64,000 nt of DNA from NCBI RefSeq assembly GCF_002138415.1, contig NZ_CP015612.1, positions 660,001 to 724,000 of the forward strand, written 5' to 3'. Below, one piece after another: positions 35,565 to 43,906 of this stretch (positions are counted from its first letter, which is position 1; the number at the start of each line of letters is the position of its first letter). Made by a program: the position numbers and the translations under genes. The stretch is from Stenotrophomonas maltophilia. GTDB taxonomy: Bacteria > Pseudomonadota > Gammaproteobacteria > Xanthomonadales > Xanthomonadaceae. Under the pieces are notes generated by a model, which did not search any database, had not been told where the DNA came from, and worked only from the letters and a program-made list of their open reading frames with translations.

Positions 35565-36383
35565 ATGAGTGTGCCAACCCTGTACGTCGTCGCCACCCCG
35601 ATCGGCAACCTGGCCGATCTGAGCCCGCGCGCGCAGGAGGTGCTGCGCTCGGTGGCGGCCATCTGTGCCGAAGACACCCGCCGCAGCGGCCAGCTGCTGT
35701 CCCATTTCGGCATCCAGCAACCGCTGGTGGCCCTGCACGAGCACAATGAGGAAGCGCTGTCGCAGCGCCTGGTCTCGCGCCTGCAGGCCGGTGAATCGCT
35801 GGCGCTGGTGAGCGATGCCGGTACCCCGCTGGTCAGCGATCCCGGCTTCCGCCTGGTGCGTGCCGCGCGTGCGGCGGGCATCAAGGTCAGCCCGATTCCC
35901 GGCGCCTGTGCCGCCATCGCCGCGCTGAGCGTGGCCGGCCTGCCCAGTGACCGCTTCAGCTTCGAGGGTTTCCTGCCGGCCAAGGCCAGCGGCCGCCGCG
36001 ATCGCCTGCAGGCGCTGGCCGGTGAAGTGCGCACGATGGTGTTCTACGAATCCTCGCACCGCATCACCGAGTCGCTGGCCGACATGGCGGCGATCTTCGG
36101 CGGTGAGCGCCCGGCGGTGCTGGCCCGCGAGCTGACCAAGCTGTTCGAGACCGTGCTTGATGGTGACCTGGCCGGCCTGCTGGCGAAGGTGGAAGCTGAC
36201 GAGAACCAGCGCAAGGGCGAGTTCGTGATGATGGTGCAGGGCGCGGGTGATGACGAAGAAGCGCAACTGGCGCATGGCCGCCGCGTCTACGCCAAGCTGA
36301 GCGAGCATCTGCCGCCGTCGACTGCCGCCAAGCTGGCTGCCGAGCTGACCGGCGCACCGCGCAAGGCGTTGTACGGGAGTTGA
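35565..36383 (+). CDS. rsmI: 16S rRNA (cytidine-1402-2'-O)-methyltransferase RsmI
   Basis: 272-aa SAM-dependent tetrapyrrole-methylase-fold enzyme that modifies C1402 in the ribosomal P site. TLYVVATPIGNLADLSPRA, ICAEDTRRS and LVSDAGTPLVSDPG are diagnostic. ATG 35565 is chosen; a GTG at 35550 would add five residues, and neither has a strong ribosome site. It is divergent from lpoA with an 81-bp gap. Downstream in related genomes comes rnpB; here an AbiE module sits between. Confidence 0.93.
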   Translation: MSVPTLYVVATPIGNLADLSPRAQEVLRSVAAICAEDTRRSGQLLSHFGIQQPLVALHEHNEEALSQRLVSRLQAGESLALVSDAGTPLVSDPGFRLVRAARAAGIKVSPIPGACAAIAALSVAGLPSDRFSFEGFLPAKASGRRDRLQALAGEVRTMVFYESSHRITESLADMAAIFGGERPAVLARELTKLFETVLDGDLAGLLAKVEADENQRKGEFVMMVQGAGDDEEAQLAHGRRVYAKLSEHLPPSTAAKLAAELTGAPRKALYGS

Positions 36384-36389
36384 TGGATC

Positions 36390-36476
36390 GTGCGGACCAA
36401 GGTCCGCACCCACCAGAGCGGAATCCGCACCCCCAGAGCAGCGGATTCGATAGATCCACGCCCTGCGTGGATGAAC
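36390..36476. repeat. Left REP module flanking the AbiE locus
   Basis: GTGCGGACCAAGGTCCGCAC, a spacer CCACCAGAGCGGAATC, a degenerate second half, and TAGATCCACGCCCTGCGTGGAT-GAAC. Bases 36390-36425 are identical to 38090-38125 (36 of 36). Confidence 0.9.
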
Positions 36477-36534
36477 GGGCCGCGCCGGGGTCTGCACCCA
36501 CCCGGGCGGACCGATAGCGCCAGGCCTTGCGACG

Positions 36535-37404
36535 TCAGGACTGTACGGTTGTGTCGAGGGTGTCCAGATAGTCGGCAATCTCGGCAATCACCGAAGAAAG
36601 ATCCGGCGCGATCAGGCGATTCCTGCGCAGGAAGGCGCGCCACTGGGTCTGCTTCTGGGTATCTGCGGCGAATGACTGAGTCAGTCCGTAGGGCAGGGGC
36701 GTTGGCGCCGGGGTCCTTCGTCGATCAAACGTCGCGCCAATGGCCGCAACAAGGTGCGGGCGATCCATGGCGTCTTCGCGGATCAGTGCCAGCAAGTCGA
36801 AGAAGTCCTTCATCCTGCTGTTAGCGATGCCCAGTGCCGCTATAGCCTCGAGCTTTTCGGCAAACACGGTTTTGCGTGGATAGACGCGCAGGCAGGCTGG
36901 AGGGAATCCCTCCAGAATCACCGGATAGGTGATTTCCGGCGGCGGGGTGATCACCGCGTCGCCAAAGCCGACGTCCCACTGCACATGGCAGCGTGCGCGG
37001 CCCAGATGTGCGATCAGGCGCATGCGCAGCCCCTCGTACGTGGCTTCTTCACGTATGGCCTCGATGACGATGCTGCCTGGATCGAAGCGCAGGCCGTCGT
37101 CCCCGGGCATTCCACAGAGCGAAAGTGCGATATGTAGCAGGCGATCGGGCTCAGCGCTGCCGGATCCCAGGAAATCGGCATCCCGTGTAGGGCGGTGCGG
37201 CGCGTCGAACCACACTGCGAACAGCATGGCACCCTTCAGCAGGAACTGGTTGCGGTATCGAGAAGTGGAGAGCCGGTAGAGCAGGCGCTCAACGGCGAAC
37301 CTGTCCAGCACGAACTGAAAGTCCTCCCCCCGCTTGCGTGCGAGATCGAGCAGCCGTTGCCGGATGGAAGCAACGCGGTGGGGAGGTGTTGGAGAGGGGA
37401 TCAA
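36535..37404 (-). CDS. abiEii: AbiEii toxin, nucleotidyltransferase
   Basis: 289 aa, type IV toxin-antitoxin / abortive infection nucleotidyltransferase. The DNA-polymerase-beta-like active site shows NQFLLKGAMLFAVWF and RPTRDADFLGSG (the Asp pair), then FAEKLEAIAALG and SRMKDFFDLLAL, the AbiEii/AbiGii signature. AbiE toxins are nucleotidyltransferases; members have been shown to add nucleotides to tRNA acceptor ends. It overlaps the antitoxin stop by 4 bases (ATGA), so antitoxin and toxin are translationally coupled. The active-site residues look intact. Confidence 0.9.
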   Translation of the reverse strand: MIPSPTPPHRVASIRQRLLDLARKRGEDFQFVLDRFAVERLLYRLSTSRYRNQFLLKGAMLFAVWFDAPHRPTRDADFLGSGSAEPDRLLHIALSLCGMPGDDGLRFDPGSIVIEAIREEATYEGLRMRLIAHLGRARCHVQWDVGFGDAVITPPPEITYPVILEGFPPACLRVYPRKTVFAEKLEAIAALGIANSRMKDFFDLLALIREDAMDRPHLVAAIGATFDRRRTPAPTPLPYGLTQSFAADTQKQTQWRAFLRRNRLIAPDLSSVIAEIADYLDTLDTTVQS

Positions 37405-38003
37405 GCCAGGGCATCGAGGTACGGTCTCATCAGTCTGGCAACGCGGCAGATCCGCGCATACTCCATCAACGCATCCGGCGTGGTTGCACGGCTGTGAAGC
37501 GCGTCACGCAGGGCTTCAAGTGCGACATCGAGCCCTACGAGATTGCGGAACTTGAAGCAATCGACGACGGTTTTGGCTGCGTTGCTGACGTATATGAGAC
37601 GTCCGCCTACGCGACGTTCTTCCAGCCCCGCATTGAGGGTCGTTGCCGACATGCGGACCACACGGAGGGGCGGCCAGTCGATCCGCGGAACGCGGTCGCT
37701 GTTGCCGATGGAAACCCAGCGTTCGAATGGTGCCTGGGTGGTCAGGCCATGCAGGCGCAGGGCACTCAACAGGCACAGACGGGGGTGTGGCAGGCGTTCT
37801 GCAATGATCCGCAGTCCATCATCGGTGTCGTCGCTCTTTCTTTCCGCCAACGCGTAGACGCCACGGGACAACCGGATCAGTGCGCCTGCCTCGACCAGGC
37901 GGGTCAGTTGGGCGCGGGCGATCCCGGCAGTCACCAGTTCGCGGGCGCGCAGGGTGCCTGCGCGTCGCAATAGCTTTCGTGCCTTGGCCTCGGCGTTTCC
38001 CAT
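37401..38003 (-). CDS. abiEi: AbiEi antitoxin, winged-helix repressor
   Basis: 200 aa. The N-terminal winged helix (KARKLLRRAGTLRARELVTAGIARAQLTRLVEAGALIRLSRGVYAL) binds DNA, and the C-terminal AbiEi domain (LCLLSALRLHGLTTQ, AAKTVVDCFKFRNLVGLDVALEAL) is the antitoxin part. It neutralises AbiEii and represses its own promoter. The ATG at 38003 is taken because the wHTH begins after it; the upstream extension is unlike the family. Possible operator repeats lie at 38009-38059. Confidence 0.9.
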   Translation of the reverse strand: MGNAEAKARKLLRRAGTLRARELVTAGIARAQLTRLVEAGALIRLSRGVYALAERKSDDTDDGLRIIAERLPHPRLCLLSALRLHGLTTQAPFERWVSIGNSDRVPRIDWPPLRVVRMSATTLNAGLEERRVGGRLIYVSNAAKTVVDCFKFRNLVGLDVALEALRDALHSRATTPDALMEYARICRVARLMRPYLDALA

Positions 38004-38008
38004 GACGG

Positions 38009-38059
38009 CATTGTTCCATAACGTCAGGTGTTTTGAACATCGACCGACAAAAAGGAACA
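38009..38059 (-). promoter_or_regulatory. Candidate AbiEi operator/promoter region
   Basis: Read on the minus strand: two direct ATGTTC repeats 18 bp apart, then inverted GGAACA about 26 bp further on, 10 bp from the antitoxin start. AbiEi proteins are known to bind paired repeats in their own promoter, so this fits. No confident -35/-10 pair was assigned. Confidence 0.45.
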
Positions 38060-38089
38060 TCGTTGGCTACGGCGAGTGACGAGTGAGTG

Positions 38090-38201
38090 GTGCGGACCAA
38101 GGTCCGCACCCACCAGAGCGGAATCTGCACCCACTAGAGCCGCGCGGGTTTCGCCGGCCCTGTCCAGTGAATCGGTAGATCCACGCCATGCGTGGATGGA
38201 T
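38090..38201. repeat. Right REP module flanking the AbiE locus
   Basis: Same order as the left module: GTGCGGACC palindrome, CCACCAGAGCGGAATC spacer, degenerate half, and after 35 extra bases TAGATCCACGCCATGCGTGGAT-GGATGAAC. The two modules are offset by exactly 1700 bp. Confidence 0.9.
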
Positions 38202-38247
38202 GAACCGAATGCCGCGATCAGCACGGCAGGAAAGGCGTGCGTAGGCT

Positions 38248-38253
38248 AGAATG
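38248..38253 (+). promoter_or_regulatory. -10 box of rnpB
   Basis: TAGAAT eight bases before the predicted 5' end of the RNase P RNA. The -35 region is less clear. Confidence 0.5.
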
Positions 38254-38260
38254 TGCACTG

Positions 38261-38613
38261 GCGGAGCCGGCCAGACAGTCGCGTCATCCCTTCGGGGGTG
38301 CCGAGGAAAGTCCGGGCTCCATAGGGCAAGGTGCCAGGTAACGCCTGGGCGGCGCAAGCCGACGGAAAGTGCAACAGAAAGATACCGCCTACGTCTTCTT
38401 CGGAAGGCCGGTAAGGGTGAAATGGTGCGGTAAGAGCGCACCGCGAGTCTGGCAACAGACCGGCACGGCAAACCCCACCTGGAGCAAGACCAAATAGGGA
38501 TCCTTTGGCGCGGCCCGCGTTGGATCCGGGTAGGTTGCTTGAGCGTTGCGGTGACGTAACGCCTAGAGGAATGACTGTCCACGACAGAACCCGGCTTATC
38601 GGCCGGCTCCGCC
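38261..38613 (+). ncRNA. rnpB: RNase P RNA, class A
   Basis: About 353 nt. The 5' GGCGGAGCCGGCC pairs with the 3' GGCCGGCTCCGCC as P1. Conserved cores are present: GAGGAAAGTCCGGGCTCC (CR-I), GGTAAGGGTGAAATGGTGCGGTAAGAGCGCACCG in parts, GGCAAACCCCACC (CR-III), and the 3' AGAGGAATGACTGTCCACGACAGAACCCGGCTTATCGG block. It is the ribozyme that matures tRNA 5' ends. It sits between the AbiE locus and the DM13 gene. No U-run terminator was seen past CTCTTTCTTCC. Confidence 0.98.
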
Positions 38614-38621
38614 TCTTTCTT

Positions 38622-38694
38622 CCATCCGCGCATGGCGTGGATCTACCGTGATTGCGGGGTCGGATCCCTTTCCGGAGGAAAGGGATCCGACCCC
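38622..38694. repeat. REPs after rnpB
   Basis: ATCCGCGCATGGCGTGGATCTAC (imperfect) and a full GGGTCGGATCCCTTTCC ... GGAAAGGGATCCGACCCC palindrome. Confidence 0.87.
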
Positions 38695-38703
38695 ATGCCC
38701 TGA

Positions 38704-39183
38704 TCAACCCGGCGTACGGTACTGCCCGGCCGAAATGAACTGCGAGAAACGTTCGCACCACACCACCACGGTGGTGTAGTCGTCCACGTTGACGTCATCG
38801 GGCACATCGACCAGGAACCGGTTGAAGGTCTTCACCTCGCCGATGCGCCGGGCCTGTGCCTTGATCTTCAGGAAGTCCGTCTTGTTGTCGACGAAATCGC
38901 GGACCAGGTAGACCTTGTAGTCCGGTCCCGGTCCCATCTTTCCGTCGAAGGCCACCTGGCGTGCGCTGACGCTGACCTTGCCGTCGGCCCAGTGCACCGC
39001 GTCGCTGCCCTTGAGGTCACGGCGGAACGTAGTGTGATGGGTGGCATTGTTCATGGCGGCCTGCACCTGTGCCACCGGCGGATCATCAGGGGCGATCAGG
39101 ATCGGCAGGAAGTACACCCCCAGGCCGAAGCCGAGGCCAAGGGTGAGCAGGTGGGTGGCGACAAGTACGAGAACACGGCGCAT
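38704..39183 (-). CDS. DM13-domain membrane-anchored protein
   Basis: 159 aa. One N-terminal membrane segment (VATHLLTLGLGFGLGVYFLPIL) with the rest periplasmic. The C-terminal 100 residues match the DM13 domain: LKGSDAVHWADGKVSV, PDYKVYLVRDFVD, KTFNRFLVDVP and TTVVVWCERFSQFISAGQYR with a conserved Cys. DM13 has been proposed to be a cytochrome-like or redox domain, but the role is unproven. It stands alone between REPs and the NRDE gene. Confidence 0.85.
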   Translation of the reverse strand: MRRVLVLVATHLLTLGLGFGLGVYFLPILIAPDDPPVAQVQAAMNNATHHTTFRRDLKGSDAVHWADGKVSVSARQVAFDGKMGPGPDYKVYLVRDFVDNKTDFLKIKAQARRIGEVKTFNRFLVDVPDDVNVDDYTTVVVWCERFSQFISAGQYRTPG

Positions 39184-39284
39184 CGATGACTCCCTGTGGA
39201 TCGGTGAGGCGCGCGGCGGGACCGCGCCAGATCATCGTGTGGCGTGCGTGCAGACATTTATAGACACAGAAAACAGGTACAGGG

Positions 39285-40037
39285 TCAGAAATCGACCTTG
39301 CTCTGGCCCAAGGCGACGCCCTGCGGGCCGAAGCGGCGCTCGTGGATCTGGCCGTGGCCATCGGCGTCGATCAGCAGCACGGTGCTGGCGCGGGTGCCGT
39401 AGTCGTCGCCGCGGATGAACGCCGGGCTCAGCCAGCGCTCGCGTTCCAGGCCGATGCCGGTGTCGGGCAGGTCGCTGTCGGCGGGGCGATGTTCGTCGGC
39501 CAGGGCGGCCCAGAGCGGGGTCAGGTCCTCATCGCCGGCCTCGAACCAGGCTTCAAGCGCAGCCATCAGCCGCCGGGTCTTCGGCCAGGGCGCGTCCAGC
39601 GCGCCGTTGGACATGCCATGCACGCCCGGGCCCAGGCGCTGGCGCTCGGCGGGGTGGTTGCCCAGGTACTCCAGGCTGTCGCCATCGGCCAGCAACAGGT
39701 TGAAGGGCGCATACGCGCCCGCCACGGTCGCCAGTCGGTCGATATGCATGGCGGCCGGGTCGCGGCCGCGCAGGAAGTCGGCCACCAGCGCGCCCCGTGA
39801 AGGACCGGTCTGGGCGGCCAGCGGATCGCGGACATTGGTGACCACCGCCATCCGGCCCGAGGCGCCGACGCCGGCCCAGCCGCCGCCGGAGCGCAGGTCG
39901 CGTCCCCCGATGACGGAGGTCTCATCTTGCCAGGGGGCCAGCGCCGCAGTCGGGCGGGCGTGGAACTCATCACGGTTGCCGGTCATCACCAGCCGCCAGC
40001 GCGGGTGGTGCATCCAGCCAAGAGCGAGCAGGCACAT
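39285..40037 (-). CDS. NRDE (TANGO2-like) family protein
   Basis: 250 aa. The start MCLLALGW gives a near-N-terminal Cys2, and TGNRDEFHARPT is the name-giving NRDE motif; GGRDLRSGGGWAGV follows. The family belongs to the Ntn-hydrolase-like TANGO2 group, with eukaryotic members tied to haem or acyl-CoA handling; the bacterial role is not settled. The ATG at 40037 is fixed by MCLLAL; the long upstream extension would run into the mraZ promoter. It is divergent from mraZ. Confidence 0.85.
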   Translation of the reverse strand: MCLLALGWMHHPRWRLVMTGNRDEFHARPTAALAPWQDETSVIGGRDLRSGGGWAGVGASGRMAVVTNVRDPLAAQTGPSRGALVADFLRGRDPAAMHIDRLATVAGAYAPFNLLLADGDSLEYLGNHPAERQRLGPGVHGMSNGALDAPWPKTRRLMAALEAWFEAGDEDLTPLWAALADEHRPADSDLPDTGIGLERERWLSPAFIRGDDYGTRASTVLLIDADGHGQIHERRFGPQGVALGQSKVDF

Positions 40038-40172
40038 GGCTTCATTGTGCACGGTTTGCGCAGTCTGGCGCCGCTTCCGGCCCGTTTTGGATGAATGCGC
40101 GGCCGATGTTTCACGCGCTGTCCACAGCCCTGAACTTCCGTTCAATCTCAAAAATTGAGACGGATCAGCAAC

Positions 40173-40182
40173 TTGTGGATAA
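40173..40182. promoter_or_regulatory. Perfect DnaA-box sequence upstream of mraZ
   Basis: TTGTGGATAA is the complement of TTATCCACAA, which contains the DnaA consensus TTATCCACA. A weaker CTGTCCACA lies at 40118. Both are in the NRDE/mraZ intergenic space. One chance box is not rare. Confidence 0.4.
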
Positions 40183-40252
40183 GCCTTGAACAATTCTCTA
40201 AAGGTTGTTGCAAGCCATTGATGTGGCTGGCGATTTCCCCGCTGAAAAGTTG

Positions 40253-40280
40253 TTGACAACCCTTCGGCCGCTGCTAAGGT
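40253..40280 (+). promoter_or_regulatory. mraZ (dcw cluster) promoter
   Basis: TTGACA at 40253, 16-bp spacer, TAAGGT at 40275. This is the best sigma-70 promoter in the 322-bp gap before mraZ and would drive the whole division cluster. Confidence 0.7.
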
Positions 40281-40324
40281 GGGCATCAGAGGGAAATCCG
40301 GGTGTTTTGTGGGTTTTCGTGGTT
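40280..40324 (+). promoter_or_regulatory. MraZ operator: GGG repeats on a 10-bp period
   Basis: GGG triplets at 40281, 40291, 40300 and 40311, with TGG at 40320: TGGGC, AGGGA, CGGGT, TGGGT. MraZ is known to bind TGGGN direct repeats spaced by five bases and repress its own operon. The position just after the -10 box fits repression. Confidence 0.75.
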
Positions 40325-40360
40325 CAATGTTTCACCGGGCGAAGGATAGGTGCACGCGTC

Positions 40361-40807
40361 GTGTTCCAGGGCGAGACGGCCATCACAGTTGACGATAAAG
40401 GGCGCATGGCGGTTCCCACCGCTTACCGCGACCTCGTCGCGCGCGCCAGCAACAACCGTCTCGTGCTGACCTACAACCCGTTCGAAGCTGGCTGCCTGTG
40501 GCTGTATGCAGAGTCGGAATGGGAGCGGGTCCGCGACGACGTGATGTCCAAGCCCAACACCCAGCGCGTCGTGCGCCTGTTGCAGCAGAAGCTGGTCGGC
40601 TCGGCCGCCCATCTTGAGCTGGACGGCAACGGTCGCATCAGCATCCCCGCCAGCCACCGCGGTGCGGTGGGCATTGAGAAGAAGGCGGTATTGCTCGGTA
40701 TGGGCGACAAGTTCGAATTGTGGAGCGAGCAGGCGCATCGGGCCCTGATCCAGCAGACATTGTCTGACGAGGATCTGGGTGATGGGTTGCTCGACCTGAA
40801 GTTGTGA
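40361..40807 (+). CDS. mraZ: Transcriptional regulator MraZ, GTG start
   Basis: 148 aa with two SpoVT/AbrB-like halves ([23 protein letters not shown] and [17 protein letters not shown]). It forms a ring and represses the dcw operon. By homology (MFRGATLVNLDSKGR in E. coli) the start is GTG at 40361, reading MFQGETAIT; an in-frame ATG far upstream (40205) would place the promoter inside the gene. The TGA stop shares GTGA with the rsmH start. Confidence 0.94.
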   Translation: MFQGETAITVDDKGRMAVPTAYRDLVARASNNRLVLTYNPFEAGCLWLYAESEWERVRDDVMSKPNTQRVVRLLQQKLVGSAAHLELDGNGRISIPASHRGAVGIEKKAVLLGMGDKFELWSEQAHRALIQQTLSDEDLGDGLLDLKL

Positions 40808-41805
40808 GCCGGGGTGCCCGGATGCGCCCAGAAGCGCAGGCCGGTCACCTTCCGGTGTCGCAGTCGCCGGCGGTGCATCTGCCGGTCCTGTACACCCAGG
40901 TCCTTGAAGGCCTGAGGGTGATCGAAAACGGACGTTATCTGGATGGCACGTTCGGTCGTGGCGGTCATGCACGTGGCGTGCTCACCCAGCTCGGTCCCGA
41001 GGGGCGCCTGCTGGTCATGGACAAGGATCCGGAAGCCATCGCCGTAGCCGAGCGCGATTTCGCGCCGGACCCGCGCGTGTCCATCTTCCGTGGCAGCTTC
41101 GCCCAGCTGCTGCAGTGGGATGCGACGGCCGAAGGCCTGGACGGCGTGCTGTTCGACCTGGGCGTGTCGTCGCCGCAGCTGGACGTGGCCGAACGTGGCT
41201 TCAGCTTCGGCAAGGACGGCCCGCTGGACATGCGCATGGACCCGGACAGCGGCGAAAGCGCTGCGCAGTGGATCAACCGCGTTGAAGACCGCGAGATTGC
41301 CGACGTGCTGTGGACCTACGGCGAAGAGCGCCAGAGCCGCCGCATCGCCCGTGCCATCGTGGCCCGCCGCGAGAAGCAGCCGTTCACCCGCACCGCCGAA
41401 CTGGCTGAGCTGATTAGCTCGGTGATGCCGCGCAGCAAGTCGGGATCCGATAAGAGCCGGATCCACCCGGCCACGCGCAGCTTCCAGGCCATCCGCATCC
41501 ACATCAACCGCGAGCTGGCCGATCTGGAAGCCGGGCTCGATGCGGCCGTGGAACGGCTCAAACCCGGCGGCCGCCTGGCGATCATCAGCTTCCACTCGCT
41601 GGAAGACCGCATCGTCAAGCAGTACATGAACCGCCTGGCCAAGGCGCCGCCGGCCAACCGCCGCCTGCCCGAGGCGGAGGTGTTCGTGCCGACCCTGGAT
41701 CTGATCGGCGGCGCCATCAAGGCCACCGACGAAGAGCTGGCTGCCAACCCGCGTGCCCGCAGCGCCGTGCTGCGCGTGGCCCAGAAGCGGGAGGCCGATG
41801 CATGA
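40804..41805 (+). CDS. rsmH: 16S rRNA (cytosine-1402-N4)-methyltransferase RsmH
   Basis: 333 aa. The SAM site reads [18 protein letters not shown]; the catalytic/RNA region includes [19 protein letters not shown] and the conserved end [25 protein letters not shown] block (here [18 protein letters not shown]). It modifies the same nucleotide (C1402) as RsmI, encoded 4.4 kb upstream. GTG 40804 overlaps the mraZ stop; ATG 40822 is an alternative start. Confidence 0.95.
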   Translation: MSRGARMRPEAQAGHLPVSQSPAVHLPVLYTQVLEGLRVIENGRYLDGTFGRGGHARGVLTQLGPEGRLLVMDKDPEAIAVAERDFAPDPRVSIFRGSFAQLLQWDATAEGLDGVLFDLGVSSPQLDVAERGFSFGKDGPLDMRMDPDSGESAAQWINRVEDREIADVLWTYGEERQSRRIARAIVARREKQPFTRTAELAELISSVMPRSKSGSDKSRIHPATRSFQAIRIHINRELADLEAGLDAAVERLKPGGRLAIISFHSLEDRIVKQYMNRLAKAPPANRRLPEAEVFVPTLDLIGGAIKATDEELAANPRARSAVLRVAQKREADA

Positions 41806-42065
41806 GCCGGCTGCTGCTGATCATCCTGTTGGCCTCGACCGTGGCCTCGGCGATCGGCGTCGTGTTCGTGCGTCACCGTCACCGGCAGACGTTCATCGAG
41901 CTGTCGCGCGCTGAGCGCAAGCGCGATGACATCAATCTGGAGTTCGGCCGCCTGCAGCTGGAACAGGCAACGCTGGCAGAAGCCAACCGTGTCGATCGCA
42001 TCGCCCGCGAGAAGCTCGGCATGAAGTTCCCCGAGGCCGCCGACATCGTGGTGGTGCGCCCATGA
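41802..42065 (+). CDS. ftsL: Cell division protein FtsL
   Basis: 87 aa bitopic protein: membrane helix [20 protein letters not shown] at residues 3-22, then a heptad-rich periplasmic coiled coil ([25 protein letters not shown]). It bridges FtsB and FtsQ in the divisome and helps activate FtsWI. ATGA overlaps at both ends (with rsmH and ftsI). Confidence 0.95.
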   Translation: MSRLLLIILLASTVASAIGVVFVRHRHRQTFIELSRAERKRDDINLEFGRLQLEQATLAEANRVDRIAREKLGMKFPEAADIVVVRP

Positions 42066-43906
42066 GCAAGGCCGGTCGCAACCGCCCGCGCAACGCCTTC
42101 AACCTGCGCCAGCGCCTGCGCTGGGTAGCGTTGGCGCTCGGCCTGTGCTCGGTGTCGCTGGTCGGCCGCGCGGCCTACGTGCAGATCATCAACAGCGACT
42201 TCTACCAGCGCCAGGGCGAGGCCCGCTACCTGCGCGAGCTGCCGATCAAGACCTCGCGCGGCATGATCACCGACCGCAACGGCGAGCCGCTGGCGGTGTC
42301 GACCCCGGTCGCCTCGATCTGGGTCAACCCGCAGGACCTGCTGCGTTCGCCCGAGCGCATCCCGGAGCTGGCCCAGGCGGTCGGCATGTCGGTGGATGAA
42401 CTGAGCAGCCGCCTGTCGCAGAAGTCGGACAAGGAATTCATGTACCTGCGCCGCCGGATCAATCCGGACGAGGCAGAGAAGGTGGTCGCGCTGAAGATTC
42501 CGGGCGTGGCCGCGCAGCGCGAATTCCGCCGCTTCTACCCGCAGGGTGAAGCGATGGCGCACGTGCTGGGCTTCACCAACATCGATGACCGCGGACAGGA
42601 AGGCCTGGAGCTGGCGTTCGACGAGTGGCTGCGCGGCAAGGCCGGTGCCAAGCGGGTGATCCGCAACCGCAAGGGCGAGACCGTCGAAAGCGATCTGCTG
42701 CGCGCCGCCGAACCGGGCAAGGACCTGACCCTCAGCATCGACCGCCGCATCCAGTACCTGGCGTTCAAGGAACTGCGCAACGCGCTGGTGGCCAACAAGG
42801 CGGCCGGCGGTTCGATGGTGATCATGGACGTGACCACCGGCGAGATCCTGGCCATGGTCAACCTGCCGACCTACAACCCGAATTCGGTGGGTGGTGCGGC
42901 TCCGGACACCCGCCGCAACCGCGCAGTGACCGACCTGGTCGAGCCGGGTTCGACGATGAAGCCGCTGACCATCGCCACCGCGCTGCAGGCCGGTGCGGTG
43001 ACCAAGGACACCATCATCGACACCAATCCGGGCTACATGCAGGTGGCCCGCTTCACCATCCGCGACGTGCCGCGCAACAACGGCGTGTTGAACGTGACCG
43101 GTGTGATCACCCGCAGCTCCAACATCGGCGCGGCCAAGGTTGCGGCGAAGATGCCGGACCAGGTGTTCTATGACGGCGTGCGCCGCTTCGGCTATGGCTC
43201 GGTGCCGCACAGCGGCTTCCCGGGTGAATCCGGTGGCGTGGTGCGGCGCCCGGCCAACTGGGACGGTGCCACCAAGACCACCATGTCCTACGGCTATGGC
43301 CTGAACGTGACGCCGCTGCAGATCGCCACCGCCTATTCGGCGCTGGCCAACGGCGGCAAGCTGATCGCGCCGACCTTCGTCAAGGGCCAGCGCAACGAAG
43401 CGCATCAGATCATCGATGAGAGCGTCGCCAGGCAGGTGGTGGCGATGATGGAAACGGTGGTCACCCAGGGTGGCGCCAAGCAGGCGGCGGTGCTGGGCTA
43501 CCGCGTGGCCGGCAAGACCGGTACCGCGCGCAAGACCGGCCCGGGTGGTTACGAACGTGGCCATTACAACGCGCTGTTCGCCGGCGTGGTGCCGGCCACC
43601 AACCCGCGTTTCGCCACCGTCATCGTCATCAACGACCCGCAGGCCGGCAAGTTCTACGGCGGCCTGGTGTCGGCGCCGGTCTACCACAACGTGATGGAAG
43701 GCACCCTGCGCCTGATGGACGTGCCGCTGGACGATCTGCAGTCGTGGTTAGCCGCACAGCAATCCGGCAAGGTCGGCCATTCGGCCTCGATCCTGCCCGC
43801 GCCGCCGGCCGAAGCCGCGCTGCCGGTGGATGCCGCCGCTGAATTCGACGCTGCGCTGCCCAGCGCGCAAGCCCAGACGCCGCCCGCTACGGGAGGCACG
43901 CAATGA
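42062..43906 (+). CDS. ftsI: Septal peptidoglycan transpeptidase FtsI (PBP3)
   Basis: 614-aa class B penicillin-binding protein, target of beta-lactams such as aztreonam. One N-terminal membrane helix ([20 protein letters not shown]), a pedestal domain, and the transpeptidase with Ser297 in STMK, S352-S353-N354 (SSN) and K485-T486-G487 (KTG). All three motifs are intact. The C-terminus has an Ala/Pro-rich tail. It works with the SEDS glycosyltransferase FtsW encoded five genes on. Confidence 0.96.
   Translation: MSKAGRNRPRNAFNLRQRLRWVALALGLCSVSLVGRAAYVQIINSDFYQRQGEARYLRELPIKTSRGMITDRNGEPLAVSTPVASIWVNPQDLLRSPERIPELAQAVGMSVDELSSRLSQKSDKEFMYLRRRINPDEAEKVVALKIPGVAAQREFRRFYPQGEAMAHVLGFTNIDDRGQEGLELAFDEWLRGKAGAKRVIRNRKGETVESDLLRAAEPGKDLTLSIDRRIQYLAFKELRNALVANKAAGGSMVIMDVTTGEILAMVNLPTYNPNSVGGAAPDTRRNRAVTDLVEPGSTMKPLTIATALQAGAVTKDTIIDTNPGYMQVARFTIRDVPRNNGVLNVTGVITRSSNIGAAKVAAKMPDQVFYDGVRRFGYGSVPHSGFPGESGGVVRRPANWDGATKTTMSYGYGLNVTPLQIATAYSALANGGKLIAPTFVKGQRNEAHQIIDESVARQVVAMMETVVTQGGAKQAAVLGYRVAGKTGTARKTGPGGYERGHYNALFAGVVPATNPRFATVIVINDPQAGKFYGGLVSAPVYHNVMEGTLRLMDVPLDDLQSWLAAQQSGKVGHSASILPAPPAEAALPVDAAAEFDAALPSAQAQTPPATGGTQ

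Noticed and set aside
36384..38260. Prophage or IS element around the AbiE pair
   Set aside because: No integrase, transposase, terminal inverted repeats or tRNA target; only REP modules flank it.
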